DNA from: Prorocentrum cordatum
Lineage: Eukaryota; Sar; Dinophyceae; Prorocentrales; Prorocentraceae
Assembly (NCBI GenBank): GCA_963575745.1
Contig: CAUYUJ010000187.1
Coordinates: 1 to 45,711 of the forward strand
Length of the DNA stretch: 45,711 nt
Direction: 5' to 3'
The position numbers were made by a program, and so were the translations under genes. This document shows, piece by piece, positions 18,101 through 25,670 of the stretch; position 1 is the stretch's first letter, and every line of letters begins with the position of its first letter. The notes below the pieces were generated by a model, which was given only the letters and a program-made list of their open reading frames with translations, had not been told where the DNA came from and did no database searches.

Positions 18101-20217
18101 AGGATGGCCCGGGCCATTTTGCACAGCGCCCCAGCGCCGCCGAGTTCATGGCACGCTGGACCGTCCAGGTCGCGACGAACCTCGACGTGGAGGCGGAGGC
18201 GAAGGGGCGGCCGCGAACCAAGGTCCGTCCGGAGGCCAAGGACTTCGAGCAGTCTGCTGAGCTGGAGGCAGTGGGGAATCGGCCTGCCGGGGAGGCAGAC
18301 GAGGAGGGGGCGGGCGCCGGCGGCGGAGCGCTGGACGGTTTTGTTCAGGAGGTGGACGAGGGCGAGGCGGACGAAGCGTGGGCGGCGCACCGACAGATGC
18401 CCGCGCACGCCTTGAAGGATAGCGAGGTGCCCGCGGTGGCCCAGTTGGAGCTTATTCGTGGGTCGGCACAAAGCTTGGTCTATAAGAATATCTTTCTTGA
18501 CGGCTATGCGAAAGACCATAAGCCGCAGCCTGCTGTCGCGAGTACTGGAATGCAGACCGGCTTCCGCGGTCTCGAGTTGGACGACTCCCAGTTCGAGGAG
18601 GGCAAGGCACAGCAGAAGGAGGCGTTCCGATACAGGAAAAAGGGAGCAGAGGGCTTGCCTGGGGATGGCGACGGGCGGAGCGGCCTCGCGGGTTCGGCGC
18701 CTGCCGTGCTCGTGCCTGGTCGGCCGCCGGCGCCCGCGGTTGCCGGCGACGAGAAGCGGCCGCCGCGGGCGCGCGACATCGCGGAGAGGCTGTTTGACGA
18801 GTGGGCGAACAGGGCGGAGAACCCCGTGACGTTCAATCCGGAGCAGAAGGCGGTGGTCGCCCTGCTCGTGGGCCAGGTGGAGGCCATCGTGGCATACCAT
18901 CAAGATCTGGACAGCGGAAAAAGCCCTAAGCCGGTGGAGCAGATGGCTCTCCTGTTGCACGGGGAGGGCGGGACGGGGAAGACGGAGGTGGTAAAACTGC
19001 TGCGACGTCTGCTCAACGAGGTGTTCGGCGCGGGATCGGAGATCGCCGTGGCCTCGTCGAACAGCGCTGCGCGCGTCATCGGGGGGGAGACGATCCACAG
19101 CGGCTTCGGGCTGAGCGGCCAACAGGCCATGGACATCAGAACGCTGTCTAGACAGAAGGTCGATGACATCGTGGACCGCATGAACGACCTCAAGGCCGTC
19201 ATCGTGGAGGAGGTGTCCATGGTGCCGCCCCAGCTTCTCGGCGCTGCATCGTTTCGCATGTGCAAAGCCCGTAAGGCTCAGTATAATTGCGATGTGAACC
19301 TGTACATGGCGCGGGGCCACATGTTCGGGAAGGTTCCGATTGTCATGTTCCTGGGGGATTTTTATCAGTTGGGGCCGGTGAGCGGCAAGGGCAGAAGGTC
19401 TTCCTTGCTGCAGCCCGAGTCGCCCGAGGCGCCGGTTCACGTCCGCAATGGGCAGTCCATGTTCCTGGACGGGCTCACCCACGCGATGTTTCTGTACGAG
19501 ACGCACCGCTTCAAGGACCGTCTCGTTACTCCGCACGCGCCCTGCCCTTTCATGCCCGGCTTCTTGAAGACCATGAGGCAGGGCAAAAAGTTTACGGCCG
19601 AGCAGAAAAGGATGGTGCAAAAGTGGGTGGTCCGACCTGGTAAGAACGATAAGCGGTTGCAGGACCCCCATGTCAAGGACGGTTTCGAGATGGGCATCGC
19701 CTGGGAGGCCGTGCACAGGCAGATGCAGTATCGGGCCGTGCGAGAGGCCAGGGATAGAGGGCAGATGCTGCTGTACGTGCAGGCCGTGGACCTGCCTCCA
19801 AGGCCATTCGGTGCGGAGCATCACAAGGCCATGCTTCAGGTGCCGAACGTGAACAACACTGGTCACCTCATCGGCATGTGCCCGCTGTACATCGGCATGC
19901 GTGTGCGGTTGAACGTGAAGTTGTCGGCGAAGCACCAGATCGTCCAGGACGCCGTGGGGGAAGTCGTGGACGTGAGGTTCCATCCGCGAGAGTTCGAGAC
20001 GCCAGACGCGGATTGGCGCGAAAAGAAGCTTCACGACGCCCACCGGATCGGTTATTATCGATGCAAATGTTTGCCGCGCGGTGTCCTCGTCAGGTTTGAT
20101 GGCCTCGAGAAGGACTTTGGGTTCGGAAAAGGGGTTGTGCAGATCGCGCCGCACAGGGCGTCCTGGGAGTGGAACCATCACTACGAGACGAGGGCGAGCG
20201 AAAGCTTCGGAAGGTGA
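9139..20217 (+). CDS. Helitron-like Rep/PIF1 helicase protein, giant ORF
   Basis: Rolling-circle transposase frame of 3692 codons. It is open from the TAG at 9136; the first codon is GTG and the first ATG is at 9217. Visible parts: Glu-rich segment (~39-80); an HA-like repeat (~600-657); Gly/Ser linker (~673-745); Cys-rich module starting CVARVW (C817); C2H2 finger C943/C946/H959/H964; DUF6570-like domain from CAGCHGALTK (C1239) with ALANDLWIG; coiled coil (~1510-1610); Helitron_like_N region; HUH motif in GGIHPHIHLW (H1952, H1954); His/Cys cluster near 2196-2225; RSNLDVQ (~2325); two-tyrosine motif YQTDYTTK (Y2614, Y2618); PIF1 helicase with Walker A GEGGTGKT (3275-3282), VIVEEVSM and GDFYQLGP (3406-3413). 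Family role: HUH and Tyr nick and join ssDNA, and the helicase unwinds. The frame stops before helicase motifs V and VI, which lie in the next frame. Confidence 0.9.
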   Translation: MDALQGVPLGLDAFAALAKDRRVREAMDAPAAEEPRREALGEEDKEEEEQEQETEEQEEEEQEQEEQEQERGDEERREQEKGDAVMADAGEEPQGMADEEELPTGIGEEHKDFVRYVLGTCMLSSVPVAPRFFAGEAPDAELQRQVAELERLRDVALGLDAATAQDSVARSQAIRRLRQADPELLRRTPVPKSDVREPWEQWQRLLQRLEQEGVEREVWVCCRPEPLRWRAPLRDDGKPGPVRAPLLPSLDAAEGEVWRPGEVREATRQARYAEQARRDGAAGAPVHGSVLLRLASDFLCYKCQQDFEGARELTDGEVDGWCKRLHFAPKKLPSQAVKREAVEAERARARKRARAAQCAARGENGFAVFRRLLLEDECFRQDTCEASVQLDQRHALEPWYQRAGPDGSRLAPWPRVFGTPKSWAGHGGAFFSEAVGSGFAADAFPQGRRGYYTGDPGDVSAELWLLRAWCRARGGVARMGGALAARLQQLEGDRDIMCRVEAAECARQVSCAVPPVYLADLKPQAIPEWPVWQQLLKLKPQAARQVATFVRQERAGVGFTWNLAAGHWDLDQQRLLAALERDPALLAAVEKGAAAAETDKGVLIALNQFRARHGGVWPDAFADRRGQPDFKEAKLARGVARVAKKYSQEFVRIWLDRTCREWLRLAGCGDEVVGGGAGGDDSSGGGGGGGGGSSSGSGAGGGPASGSGSGAQGPGDGGAGGDGEGGAGGGAGRLLGGGPKRPAPEGPGPRTRGAARRDRERLQQERLRKEEEERLAGKTVRAGDVEVNVALDDPHVSEEGTLPAWLLDPAPLAAGRCVARVWRPYKGGCVLWQCSRNPCKGQGVFCGSHGSPEQRPFGLWDPDKRHSSLTRECPERYGLAVKEARLRETQAGGAPPVPTPAIAAARKARVPRLQPKYVPLPRDERHPLRAFNEAPEALPPFPCRLCDQNFATHAGFMTHVQKKHHGWPEYRKRLFYLAEQWPEKDGDVRPVRPQEWRQCVEAFSEHLVTGSHDWPACAAPADVSGGAAAAAAAPDAPRAWWKPPGADGAVPPAGVDMPPVDLDALGAAPAASDAEGPEPGQSRRAVRSRVACCVCARLHWADELQRVHFWQQPDGAGERSLLCDEVPKRPARAELEAARGEASEAAGAQAQAMRLTQRQRAHALLDPARYHARWRFVREGPDGVERPGGIPLEELEASAVRDPGPDGKLWLLHKKCFTIDRRQSDGVLVADAKQKVPICAGCHGALTKRLPTMPTCALANDLWIGRLPLPLRNLTLGAKLLLPIARGIVRRFNCKADSGEWAPIDQKIKAYVGNFVAFPQADGGRQVLSLPPRESDLVEFVQIVFAGSDPATLQKALLEELGVPLADFRRAYEYLRDTNEQCAAVRWDEEAARNFADPGGDGDGDGSSLLGLPRCLAACVAAGGKGGDARQEGPADAVQPGAGSAPPKRTSAGAASAEGEANAAADGGGEAGGWGGDPTGEDAAGAGGGDSEGDEGKAGEGGGGEGVEEGEYCAAVADSDMLADLDKQWQNVHLSLQRAEVIVREKQRAEALTRQCDGVENFQDRDSDRRLAEAAKEAHKAAKLLTNCKKEALAKKLEQTEQKIQATRPPPGVAGKSAAGGGGGGGAPDGGAEGGGARRAVRVVVPTGTEPVSMFSPGFWSAFDPVAFPCGDGVFGLEREAKLTYDEWCRCLMAREELEYEVADDVSAPDAARAPAASDSPVPRWRRHADLLTAQYCLWRRKAIIKSARLFVRKQRLGEYIADLAALTPEELAQVVAVLGRGAGIKEALGHEGVPRNVKSALRSMLLSNRDVVGSDAHRTTLRHISTSYTRLFGPPLVFTTPNIADTRNLMVSLMYEGASVQQWRLLEETAPVMPSTRDMLRRVAADPVSQAMVTNLMLELFLEHVVGVTPQRGATGVSDGVAATGACGAFGLVRAFFGPVESQGRGGIHPHIHLWRLHPMTGAFLARLRAGDVEGLEERLRKWREAVLAAVGSVQFDAAEEVGRQLGLDGPDRLPPLPLGPRDRRLAFADGKREESDLQLKHNTIAGASRRQLGKFCKTAYEEGRRSVRADNKLSTEELRNQVAAMMNVDLVEERATLQQQQPAIEGPLRQRPFAPLADPEPDPHEQRAQYPAVFGEPLTGAHATLQPQYRRKPAYRVRADGTAAMHFAEGSREEAHNWARCFARDARKCIIRSHLHRCGPTCWKLKTNDDVPQHCKVCRLGFYHECETAVYSHPSRKLPAASFVWRRLRKGKDLVLPDGARIEYGPPQEDQRNPPGERLVLDEQCTYGPWPHRCNRYGRAGRVDVVRYHPYHGSTNPVGQVCLRSNLDVQCLDRVVLDLPGDASVGGSRDGDPVVPPPPELVAFAELVANASEALAGVEIGGTGGDEGTGQSGGSTGSGVSAATQGGGGAGQRAARAAAAGGGRLPVARRLGLPRGGGLLGGAPTTMDDPDAEIWDMGGGDEDPCECDLADAYDLRPPSPPTPEQRGVEQAVGLAEPHGEDTARFCAAACYEGSRPGFVFKKGEQGLGYYSDRRAERELSEAAVQREPKSRAPGRAASNAAASGRPASSAPPSPAAAAAAGASGSGPLGSLQEHVLHSLEAVFMDAINMAHYQTDYTTKAGPIAGDLGVLHAQSTGLEWLRLQQKAEREADEAAEAEGEEDVDGARAAAAARRSGWGGVLDSARRTVIKLTTSSHRSLLKKLPEMMFQMQYGHECYCSHDTWTLYCKGIVALAFQASSAVHQKMDDFWTDPRADHIEVDQPAAGEEDGEGGGGIMDALGDGRAALHAEVVDGVVGEGAAAGTAGEGKPEQEQQQAVEYKARLDHDMKMDWLHRGDREPLKSMGMYHYAMYVYTAQANPLHFDPQDFETYAFADSHPTAAFRVQRLRVGAPFRVPKFFGFTMPSKEKEAEVNALFKSVIFRPLQPAEKGAAAWAPYRAGVDASGKHKPAWEEWWANQLALSRQCEECERRAGKWFTIEDIDLNRGSEDGPGHFAQRPSAAEFMARWTVQVATNLDVEAEAKGRPRTKVRPEAKDFEQSAELEAVGNRPAGEADEEGAGAGGGALDGFVQEVDEGEADEAWAAHRQMPAHALKDSEVPAVAQLELIRGSAQSLVYKNIFLDGYAKDHKPQPAVASTGMQTGFRGLELDDSQFEEGKAQQKEAFRYRKKGAEGLPGDGDGRSGLAGSAPAVLVPGRPPAPAVAGDEKRPPRARDIAERLFDEWANRAENPVTFNPEQKAVVALLVGQVEAIVAYHQDLDSGKSPKPVEQMALLLHGEGGTGKTEVVKLLRRLLNEVFGAGSEIAVASSNSAARVIGGETIHSGFGLSGQQAMDIRTLSRQKVDDIVDRMNDLKAVIVEEVSMVPPQLLGAASFRMCKARKAQYNCDVNLYMARGHMFGKVPIVMFLGDFYQLGPVSGKGRRSSLLQPESPEAPVHVRNGQSMFLDGLTHAMFLYETHRFKDRLVTPHAPCPFMPGFLKTMRQGKKFTAEQKRMVQKWVVRPGKNDKRLQDPHVKDGFEMGIAWEAVHRQMQYRAVREARDRGQMLLYVQAVDLPPRPFGAEHHKAMLQVPNVNNTGHLIGMCPLYIGMRVRLNVKLSAKHQIVQDAVGEVVDVRFHPREFETPDADWREKKLHDAHRIGYYRCKCLPRGVLVRFDGLEKDFGFGKGVVQIAPHRASWEWNHHYETRASESFGR

Positions 20218-23200
20218 AGGTTACGAGGTACCAGATCCCGTTGCTGCCAGAGAAAGTTCGCACCGTGCAGACTGCGCAGGGCATGGGCATGGATGCGGCC
20301 ACCATGGTGCTCCAGAAGCCCATGAACATGGGCGCCGATGACTGGTGGCTGCACCTGTACGTCATGCTCAGTCGCGTTCGCGTGGCCCACCGCGTGCTCG
20401 TCTACAACCTGCCGCCCTGGGACATTCTGGAGCGGGGCCCGCCCCAGTACGTCCGCGACGGTGTCCAACGCTTTGAAAAAAAGATGCTCGAGAGTTTCGA
20501 AATCGCCAAGCAGAAGGCGCAGGAGTACGGCTGGGACGTGGGGGATGGGCCCGCCGCGCGGAGGGCCCTGGAGTCGAGCTCGGCGCCCGCGCCGCCGGTG
20601 GTGCCACGGGCGTCGCCGCTGGGCCCGTCTCGGGCCGCGGGGACCTCAGCGGGCGTCGGTGAGGCGGACGACGACGACGACGAAGCGGCCGGATCAGTTC
20701 CTTCGGACGGGGAGGCGGCCCCTGCGGCGTCTGTGCATACGCCTCTGCCCTCGCACGCGCTGCGCTTGGGTCAGGCTCTGACGGTGCCACCGGCATACAT
20801 TGCGCCGGACGCAGGGCTTGCGGGGCCGGGCAGGGGCCGCGGCCGCGGCGGTGACGCGACGGGGACCGGAGATGCGGCGGCGGCATCGTCGACGGGGAGC
20901 GCTGTTTCGCGGGGGCGACGGCGCGCGGGTGGCGGCCGCGGTGTCGGTAGGGGCACCGTAGTGCCGAGGGATCTTTGGGGGGACATGTTTCGCACGGCGG
21001 CGACTGTTGGCGATGGTGCAGAGCCGCCAGAGCTGCGCCCGCTGGACCGGGATCTGTGCATGGCAGCTTACGGCGTGTCCCAGGAGGAGGTGACCAGGGA
21101 GCTGCAGTGGCACTGCGGCCGCGGCTCTGGCGTGGGCATCGCAAACCTCGGCAATACTTGCTTCGTGAGCGCAGTCGCGCAGGTGCTGCTACGCCTGGCT
21201 CCCTTCCGTCGGCTTCTCTACGTTCACGACCAGCGGTGCCCTCTGGGTGCGGCATCTTGCGCGGCGTGCGCGCTCGGAGCTCAGGCCACGGCTCTCTCTG
21301 TCCAGGGCGGGGGGGTCGACACCGACGCGCCGCTGGCTGCCGCCGCGCGCGCGGGGCTTTTTGGTGAGCGAGAATTCACAGAATACGATCAGCAAGGGAG
21401 ACCGAAGCAATGCGACGCGTCAGAGTTCTTCTTGGCCGCCCTCCATGCCGTTACCGAGGTCGAACACCCTGTTTGTACCGCAAGGGGGGCTCACGGGCAG
21501 CGCAGTGTGCTCCAGCAGCACGTCTGCGGCATTGCGTTTCGGCAGCGGAGGCGATGCGCCGCGTGCACAGCAAGTTCGGACAAGGGGGAAATTAAGACGT
21601 TTCTGAAGGTGGTGCCTTCCGAATTGCTCGGCCCCGACCACCGGGGGCCGTGCGATCTGGAGGACTTGATCCGGCTGGGATTAAGGCATGTCGGTGAGCC
21701 AGGGCCAGGATGTCCGGCGCACGCTCACCTCGATGATGCTCAGAGGGCGGCGGCCGGGGTCTGTCAAGGCATCAGGGTATATACAGGCAATCGCTGGGAG
21801 CGGTCGCCGCCGGTGCTCTTCGTGATCGTGGAGCGGGTGATAGGCCAGTGGTACGACAGACGCCCTGTGCGCTTTCCTCAGATTCTGCGGCCTGTGGATT
21901 CCCAGTGCCAGTACGATTTCTCGGGGGTCGTGGTGCACCAGGGCGAAAGCGCGACAAGCGGACACTATTATGCGTATGCATCCGTGGGCGTGAACGAATA
22001 CGTCAAATTCGACGACAGTGCTGTCCAGCTCCACACTTGGGCGCAGATCGCCGGAAACCACCAGGTGCACATTGGCGCCTATGTGTTTGCGTATGTGCGC
22101 AGGGCGGGTCCGCGGGGCGGAGGCGGCGGGCGCGCGGCGGCGGGGTCTGCGGGGGGCGCCAGCGGCAGCGCTGGTGCGGGACCGTCTGGTGCGCCGCCGG
22201 CTCCGCCGACTGCGCCTCTCGGGCATGCAGGCGGTCGCGCGGCGGGGTCTGCGGGGAGCGGCAGCGGCGGCGGCGGCGCTGCTTCCAGCGCCGCTGCCAA
22301 ACCGTCTGCGCCGCCGAGTGCGCCCGCCGGGCAGCAGGCGTCGGGCGGCGAGCCAACGGGCAAGCGGCGTCGGGCGGGTGGCGGGGATCCTGGCGCTGGC
22401 GACGGGGACCCCAGCGCTTCGGGGCAGCCGCAGCCGCCATCGCGCAGGGGCAAGAAGCGCGGGCTGTCCCCGCCAGCTCCGGGCCGCGCGGGCGACGAGG
22501 ACGACGACGCTGGCAGGGCCGCTGGCGTTCCGTCCGCGGACCCTGTGCCTGCTGGAGTCCAGCCAGGCGCGGGGGCGTCGCTCGCGGGGGACGAATGGCG
22601 GCGCTTTACGCCAGAAAACATTGACCCCGCGAAGTGCATGGCTCGGACGTGGGGGAACGGAGCTGGTGGGCAATGCCGGAGCGCGCAAAAGCAGGGATGC
22701 GGGGATCTGTGCGGGCTGCATTTCAAGCAGCAGCACAAAGATGGTTGGCATGGGCGTGTGGACGGGCCCATCCCGGAGGGAAAGTTGCAGGTGTTCAAGG
22801 AGAAGAACGCAGGGAAGGCCCCGCGTGCGGCGCCCGCGGCTGAGGCTGGCGCGGTGCCCGGCAGCGATGGCGTCGCCGCGAGGGCGCCGACAGGGGGCGG
22901 CGAGGGTGCTGGAGGGGCTAGCGCAACCAATGCGGCTTCGGAGCCATCCTCGGGCGGCGAGCGCGGGGGGCGTGGCGGGCGCGCGACGGCGAGGGAAATC
23001 GCCGCCGCTGCCGCGGAGGAGCGCGCGCGGCAGGAGGATCCTGAAGAACGGCGGACGCGCTTGGGCATCGCCGAGCACAACAAGCGGCAGGAGTTGCTCG
23101 GCCAGGTCGCTGGAGCCTTCCGATTGCGCCAGGAGGACGTGCCCGTCAGCATCGGCAGGTGGATTGACGAGAAGCTGCGACAGATGTTGCGCCGCCTGCG

Positions 23201-23264
23201 CCCGGAAAGAGATGACGTGGTGAGCGAGCCAACGATTGCGGCGCTGTCGGAGGAGGCTCTCTGA
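20169..23264 (+). CDS. Helicase C-terminus fused to ubiquitin-specific protease (USP, C19)
   Basis: Frame -1 relative to the giant ORF, open from 20100 and overlapping it. The first codon listed is GTG, and no ATG precedes the helicase motifs, so this is probably a continuation rather than a separate gene. Residues ~33-46 hold helicase motif V (TAQGMGMD) and ~63-72 motif VI (YVMLSRVR). A linker follows, then a USP domain: Cys box NLGNTCF (C331), QCDASEFF, CxxC-type cysteines, His box SGHYYAY (H599) and KFDDS (D615/D616). After a Gly/Ala/Pro-rich linker comes a Cys module KCMARTW...CGDLCGLH (C823 onward), similar to that of the first ORF, then a charged helical end. USPs cleave ubiquitin from proteins; here it may protect transposition proteins from turnover (inference). 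Confidence 0.85.
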   Translation: MEPSLRDEGERKLRKVKVTRYQIPLLPEKVRTVQTAQGMGMDAATMVLQKPMNMGADDWWLHLYVMLSRVRVAHRVLVYNLPPWDILERGPPQYVRDGVQRFEKKMLESFEIAKQKAQEYGWDVGDGPAARRALESSSAPAPPVVPRASPLGPSRAAGTSAGVGEADDDDDEAAGSVPSDGEAAPAASVHTPLPSHALRLGQALTVPPAYIAPDAGLAGPGRGRGRGGDATGTGDAAAASSTGSAVSRGRRRAGGGRGVGRGTVVPRDLWGDMFRTAATVGDGAEPPELRPLDRDLCMAAYGVSQEEVTRELQWHCGRGSGVGIANLGNTCFVSAVAQVLLRLAPFRRLLYVHDQRCPLGAASCAACALGAQATALSVQGGGVDTDAPLAAAARAGLFGEREFTEYDQQGRPKQCDASEFFLAALHAVTEVEHPVCTARGAHGQRSVLQQHVCGIAFRQRRRCAACTASSDKGEIKTFLKVVPSELLGPDHRGPCDLEDLIRLGLRHVGEPGPGCPAHAHLDDAQRAAAGVCQGIRVYTGNRWERSPPVLFVIVERVIGQWYDRRPVRFPQILRPVDSQCQYDFSGVVVHQGESATSGHYYAYASVGVNEYVKFDDSAVQLHTWAQIAGNHQVHIGAYVFAYVRRAGPRGGGGGRAAAGSAGGASGSAGAGPSGAPPAPPTAPLGHAGGRAAGSAGSGSGGGGAASSAAAKPSAPPSAPAGQQASGGEPTGKRRRAGGGDPGAGDGDPSASGQPQPPSRRGKKRGLSPPAPGRAGDEDDDAGRAAGVPSADPVPAGVQPGAGASLAGDEWRRFTPENIDPAKCMARTWGNGAGGQCRSAQKQGCGDLCGLHFKQQHKDGWHGRVDGPIPEGKLQVFKEKNAGKAPRAAPAAEAGAVPGSDGVAARAPTGGGEGAGGASATNAASEPSSGGERGGRGGRATAREIAAAAAEERARQEDPEERRTRLGIAEHNKRQELLGQVAGAFRLRQEDVPVSIGRWIDEKLRQMLRRLRPERDDVVSEPTIAALSEEAL

Positions 23265-23683
23265 GTGCTGCGCCTCGACGGCGGCTCTCTGAGTGTGTGC
23301 CTGTGTGTCTGTGTGTCTGTGAGTCTGTGTGTCTGTGTGTCTGTGTGTCTGTGTGTCTGTGTCTGCATGTCTGTGTATTTGAGTTTCTGTGTGTCTGTGT
23401 GTCTGTGTGTCTGTGTGTCTGTGTGTCTGTGTGTCTGCGTGTCTGCGTGTGTGTGTGTGTGGCTGTGTGTCTGTGTGTCTGTGGTCTGTGTGTCTGTGTG
23501 TCTGTGTATCTGTGTCTCTGTTTGTCTGTGTGTCCGTGTCTGTGAGTCTGTATGTCTGTGTGTCTGTGCGTTTGTGTGTCTGTGTGTCCGTGTATCTCTG
23601 TGCGTGTGTGTCCGCGTGTCTCTCTGTCTGTGTGTCTGTGTGTCTGTGTGTCCGTGTGTGCGTTTCCTCGTCTGTTTGAGCCC

Positions 23684-23769
23684 CTGGCGCTCCGCGAGGG
23701 CGGAGTGGCTGGAGTGGAGGGAGGGCTGGCCCCGAAATTGGGCGGTGCCTCCCCCCTCTGGAGCGCCAG
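23684..23769. repeat. Palindrome-ended 86-bp element inside the TG repeat, copy 1
   Basis: Bounded by a perfect 10-bp inverted repeat (CTGGCGCTCC / GGAGCGCCAG), with an inner hairpin CTCCGC/GCGGAG. A second copy lies at 25105. It could be a small foldback or MITE-like element, or a piece of the transposon terminus. Confidence 0.6.
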
Positions 23770-25104
23770 CGGGAGTGGCGGGGGGCGGGGTGCGTAGAGG
23801 GCCGCATGGGGGTCGCGGGGGAGGGAGGGGTGTCTGTGTGGCTGTGTGTCTGTGTGTTTGAGTGTTCTTGTGTCTGTGTCTTTGTGTCTGTGTGCCGGTG
23901 TGTCAGTGTGCCTGTGTGTCTGTGCGCCTGTGTGTATGTGTGTCGGTGCGTCTGTGTGTCTGTGTGTCTGCGTGTCTGCGTGTCTGTGTTTCTGTGTGTA
24001 TATGTGTCTGTGTGTGCGTGTGCTTGTGTGTCTGTGTGTCCGTGTGTCTGTGTGACTGTGTGCTTGTGTGCCTGTGTGTCTTTGTGTCTGTGTGTCTGTG
24101 TGTCTGTGTGTCTGTGTTTCTGTGTGTCTGTGTGTCCGTGTTTCTGTGTGTCTGTGTGTCTGTGTGTCTGTGTCTCTGTGTGTCAGCGTGTCTGTGTGTC
24201 TGTGTCTGGCATGTGTGTGCGCTGGTGTGCGTTTGCGTGTGTGTGTGTGTGTGCGTGTGCGTGTGTCTGTGGCTGCGTGAGTGTTTGCGTGCGTGTGTGT
24301 GTGTGTGTGCGGGTGTTCGCGTGTGGGCGTGAGCATCCTTGTGCGGGAGTGGCCGCCGCTGCCGACGGTTCTGGGGGGCCAGCGCGACCTTGGCGGCGCT
24401 GGCCTCGTCGGTGGGCGGTGGAGGCTGGGCGACTTCGAGGATTGCGTGTACGTGTGTCTGTGTTCCTTCTTGTTAATGTGTCTGTGTGTCTGTCTGTGTC
24501 TTTTGTGAGTATGTGTGTCTGTGTGTCGTGTGCCTTTGTGTCTCTGTGTCTGTGTAGCTGTGTGTCTGTGTGTCTGTGTGTCTGTGTGTCAGCGTGTCAG
24601 TGTGGCAGTGGCAGTGTGTCACTGTGTCAGTGTTTGTCAGTGTGTCTGTGTGTCTGTGTGTCTGTGTGTCTGTGTGTCTGTGTCTCTGTGTGACCGTGTG
24701 TCTGTGTGTCTGTGTGTATGTGTGTGTGTGTCCGTGTGTATGCGTGTCTGTGTGTCTGTGTGTCTGTGTGTCTGTGTCTGCGTCTCTGTGTGTCTGTGTG
24801 TCTGTGTGTCTGTGCGTCTGTGTGTCTTTGTGTGTTTTTGTGTCTGTGTGTCTGTGTGTGTGTGTACCTGTGTGTCTGTGCGTCTATGTGTCTCTGTGTC
24901 TGTGAGTGAGTGTGTCTGTGTGTCAGTGTGTCAGTGTGTCTGTGTGTGTCTCTGTGTCTGTGTGTGTGTCTGTGCGTCTGTGTTTCTGTGTGTCTGTGTG
25001 TCTGTGTGTCTCTGTGTCTGTGCGCGTGTGTATGCGTGTGAGTGTGTGGGTGTGTGTCTGCCTGTGTGCGCGCGCGGCGCTGGGGCCCCCGCGCTTTGCC
25101 CCAG

Positions 25105-25188
25105 TGGCGCTCCGCGAGGGCGGAGTGGCTGGAGTGCAGGGAGGTCCGGCCGCAAAATGGGGCGGTGCCTCCCCCCTCCAGAGCGCCG
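25105..25188. repeat. Palindrome-ended element inside the TG repeat, copy 2
   Basis: About 85% identical by eye to 23684-23769, including CTCCGCGAGGGCGGAGTGGC and GGGGCGGTGCCTCCCCCCTC; the outer inverted repeat is weaker here (TGGCGCTC / GAGCGCCG). Confidence 0.6.
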
Positions 25189-25462
25189 GCGGGGAGGCCG
25201 GGGGCGCGTGGTGTGTGCTTGTGTGATTTGGGTGCGTGTTCGTCTCCGTAGGTGTGTATGTGAGATGTTGTGTGTTTGTGTGTGTGTGTGTGTGCGCGTT
25301 CGCGCGTGTGTTTCGACCTCTACGCGTGGATGTGTGCGTGTGTGTGCGTGTGTGTGTGCGTGTGTGCTGAGCATGCTGGCGTGCGTTTGTGTCCTCGTGT
25401 TGTATGTGTGTGGCCGTGCGTGCGTGCTGATGTGCGTGTGCTCGTTTGTGTGAGCGCCTCTT

Positions 25463-25670
25463 TGCTATCCGGGTTTTGGACGCTTCCAAGTTTGAAAAAT
25501 ATTTGAAAATTCATTTTAAGAAAGCAGATTTCTCGCATGTTAAGACGCGTTTGCCAGTAAACGTTTCAAGCCTGTAGCTGAAAAGAGCTCTACGAGGGTC
25601 CCGGCGGTAATCTGGTTGATGATCTACCTCCGGTTCCCATTGGACGCTACCAAGTGGACGCTACCAAGTT
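25463..25670 (+). repeat. SINE-like family 2 copy with flanking target-site duplication
   Basis: A ~147-bp insert at 25493-25639 starts TGAAAAATATTTGAAAATTC and ends in tail T7. It is flanked on the left by TTGGACGCTTCCAAGT (25476-25491) and on the right by TTGGACGCTACCAAGT (25640-25655), a 15/16 match consistent with a target-site duplication. GGACGCTACCAAGT is then repeated once more at 25656-25669. Bases 25463-25475 (TGCTATCCGGG) resemble the TGTTATCTGGG segment of family 2 copies. Confidence 0.65.
25585..25639 (+). repeat. 3' hairpin tail, copy T7 (diverged)
   Basis: Left half is intact (GAGCTCTACGAGGGTCCCGG, CGGTAA); the right half has drifted (GGTTGATGATCTACCTCCGG), so the hairpin is weakened. 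Confidence 0.65.

Larger units (their letters stand above)
23265..25450 (+). repeat. TG-rich octamer microsatellite (TGTGTCTG)n, ~2.1 kb
   Basis: Starts within 30 bases of the protease stop codon. The main unit is TGTGTCTG, drifting to TGTGTGTG toward the end and interrupted at 23665-23830, 24330-24440 and 25060-25215 by GC-rich DNA. All three frames stay open over long runs and give Val/Cys/Ser/Leu polypeptides, which are a by-product of the repeat. The strong strand asymmetry (TG on plus, CA on minus) is kept throughout. Confidence 0.9.

Noticed and set aside
14386-20181. Other long minus-strand frames (14386-16080, 16624-17979, 18097-20181)
   Set aside because: Same cause: antisense shadows of the coding strand, whose motifs (HUH, Tyr pair, Walker A) are all on plus.
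20100-20217. Programmed -1 frameshift signal
   Set aside because: I looked for a canonical X XXY YYZ heptamer in the overlap and found none; GGAAAAGGGG at 20125-20134 is only a homopolymer-rich site and lies before the point where similarity changes frame.
21681-24336. Minus-strand frames of Thr/His/Asp repeats, and plus-strand Val/Cys/Ser frames
   Set aside because: They are translations of the TGTGTCTG microsatellite; all frames are open because the repeat has no stop codon.
7714-25462. Classical Helitron ends (5' TC, 3' hairpin plus CTRR)
   Set aside because: I found no convincing pair at the likely boundaries, so I did not annotate termini.
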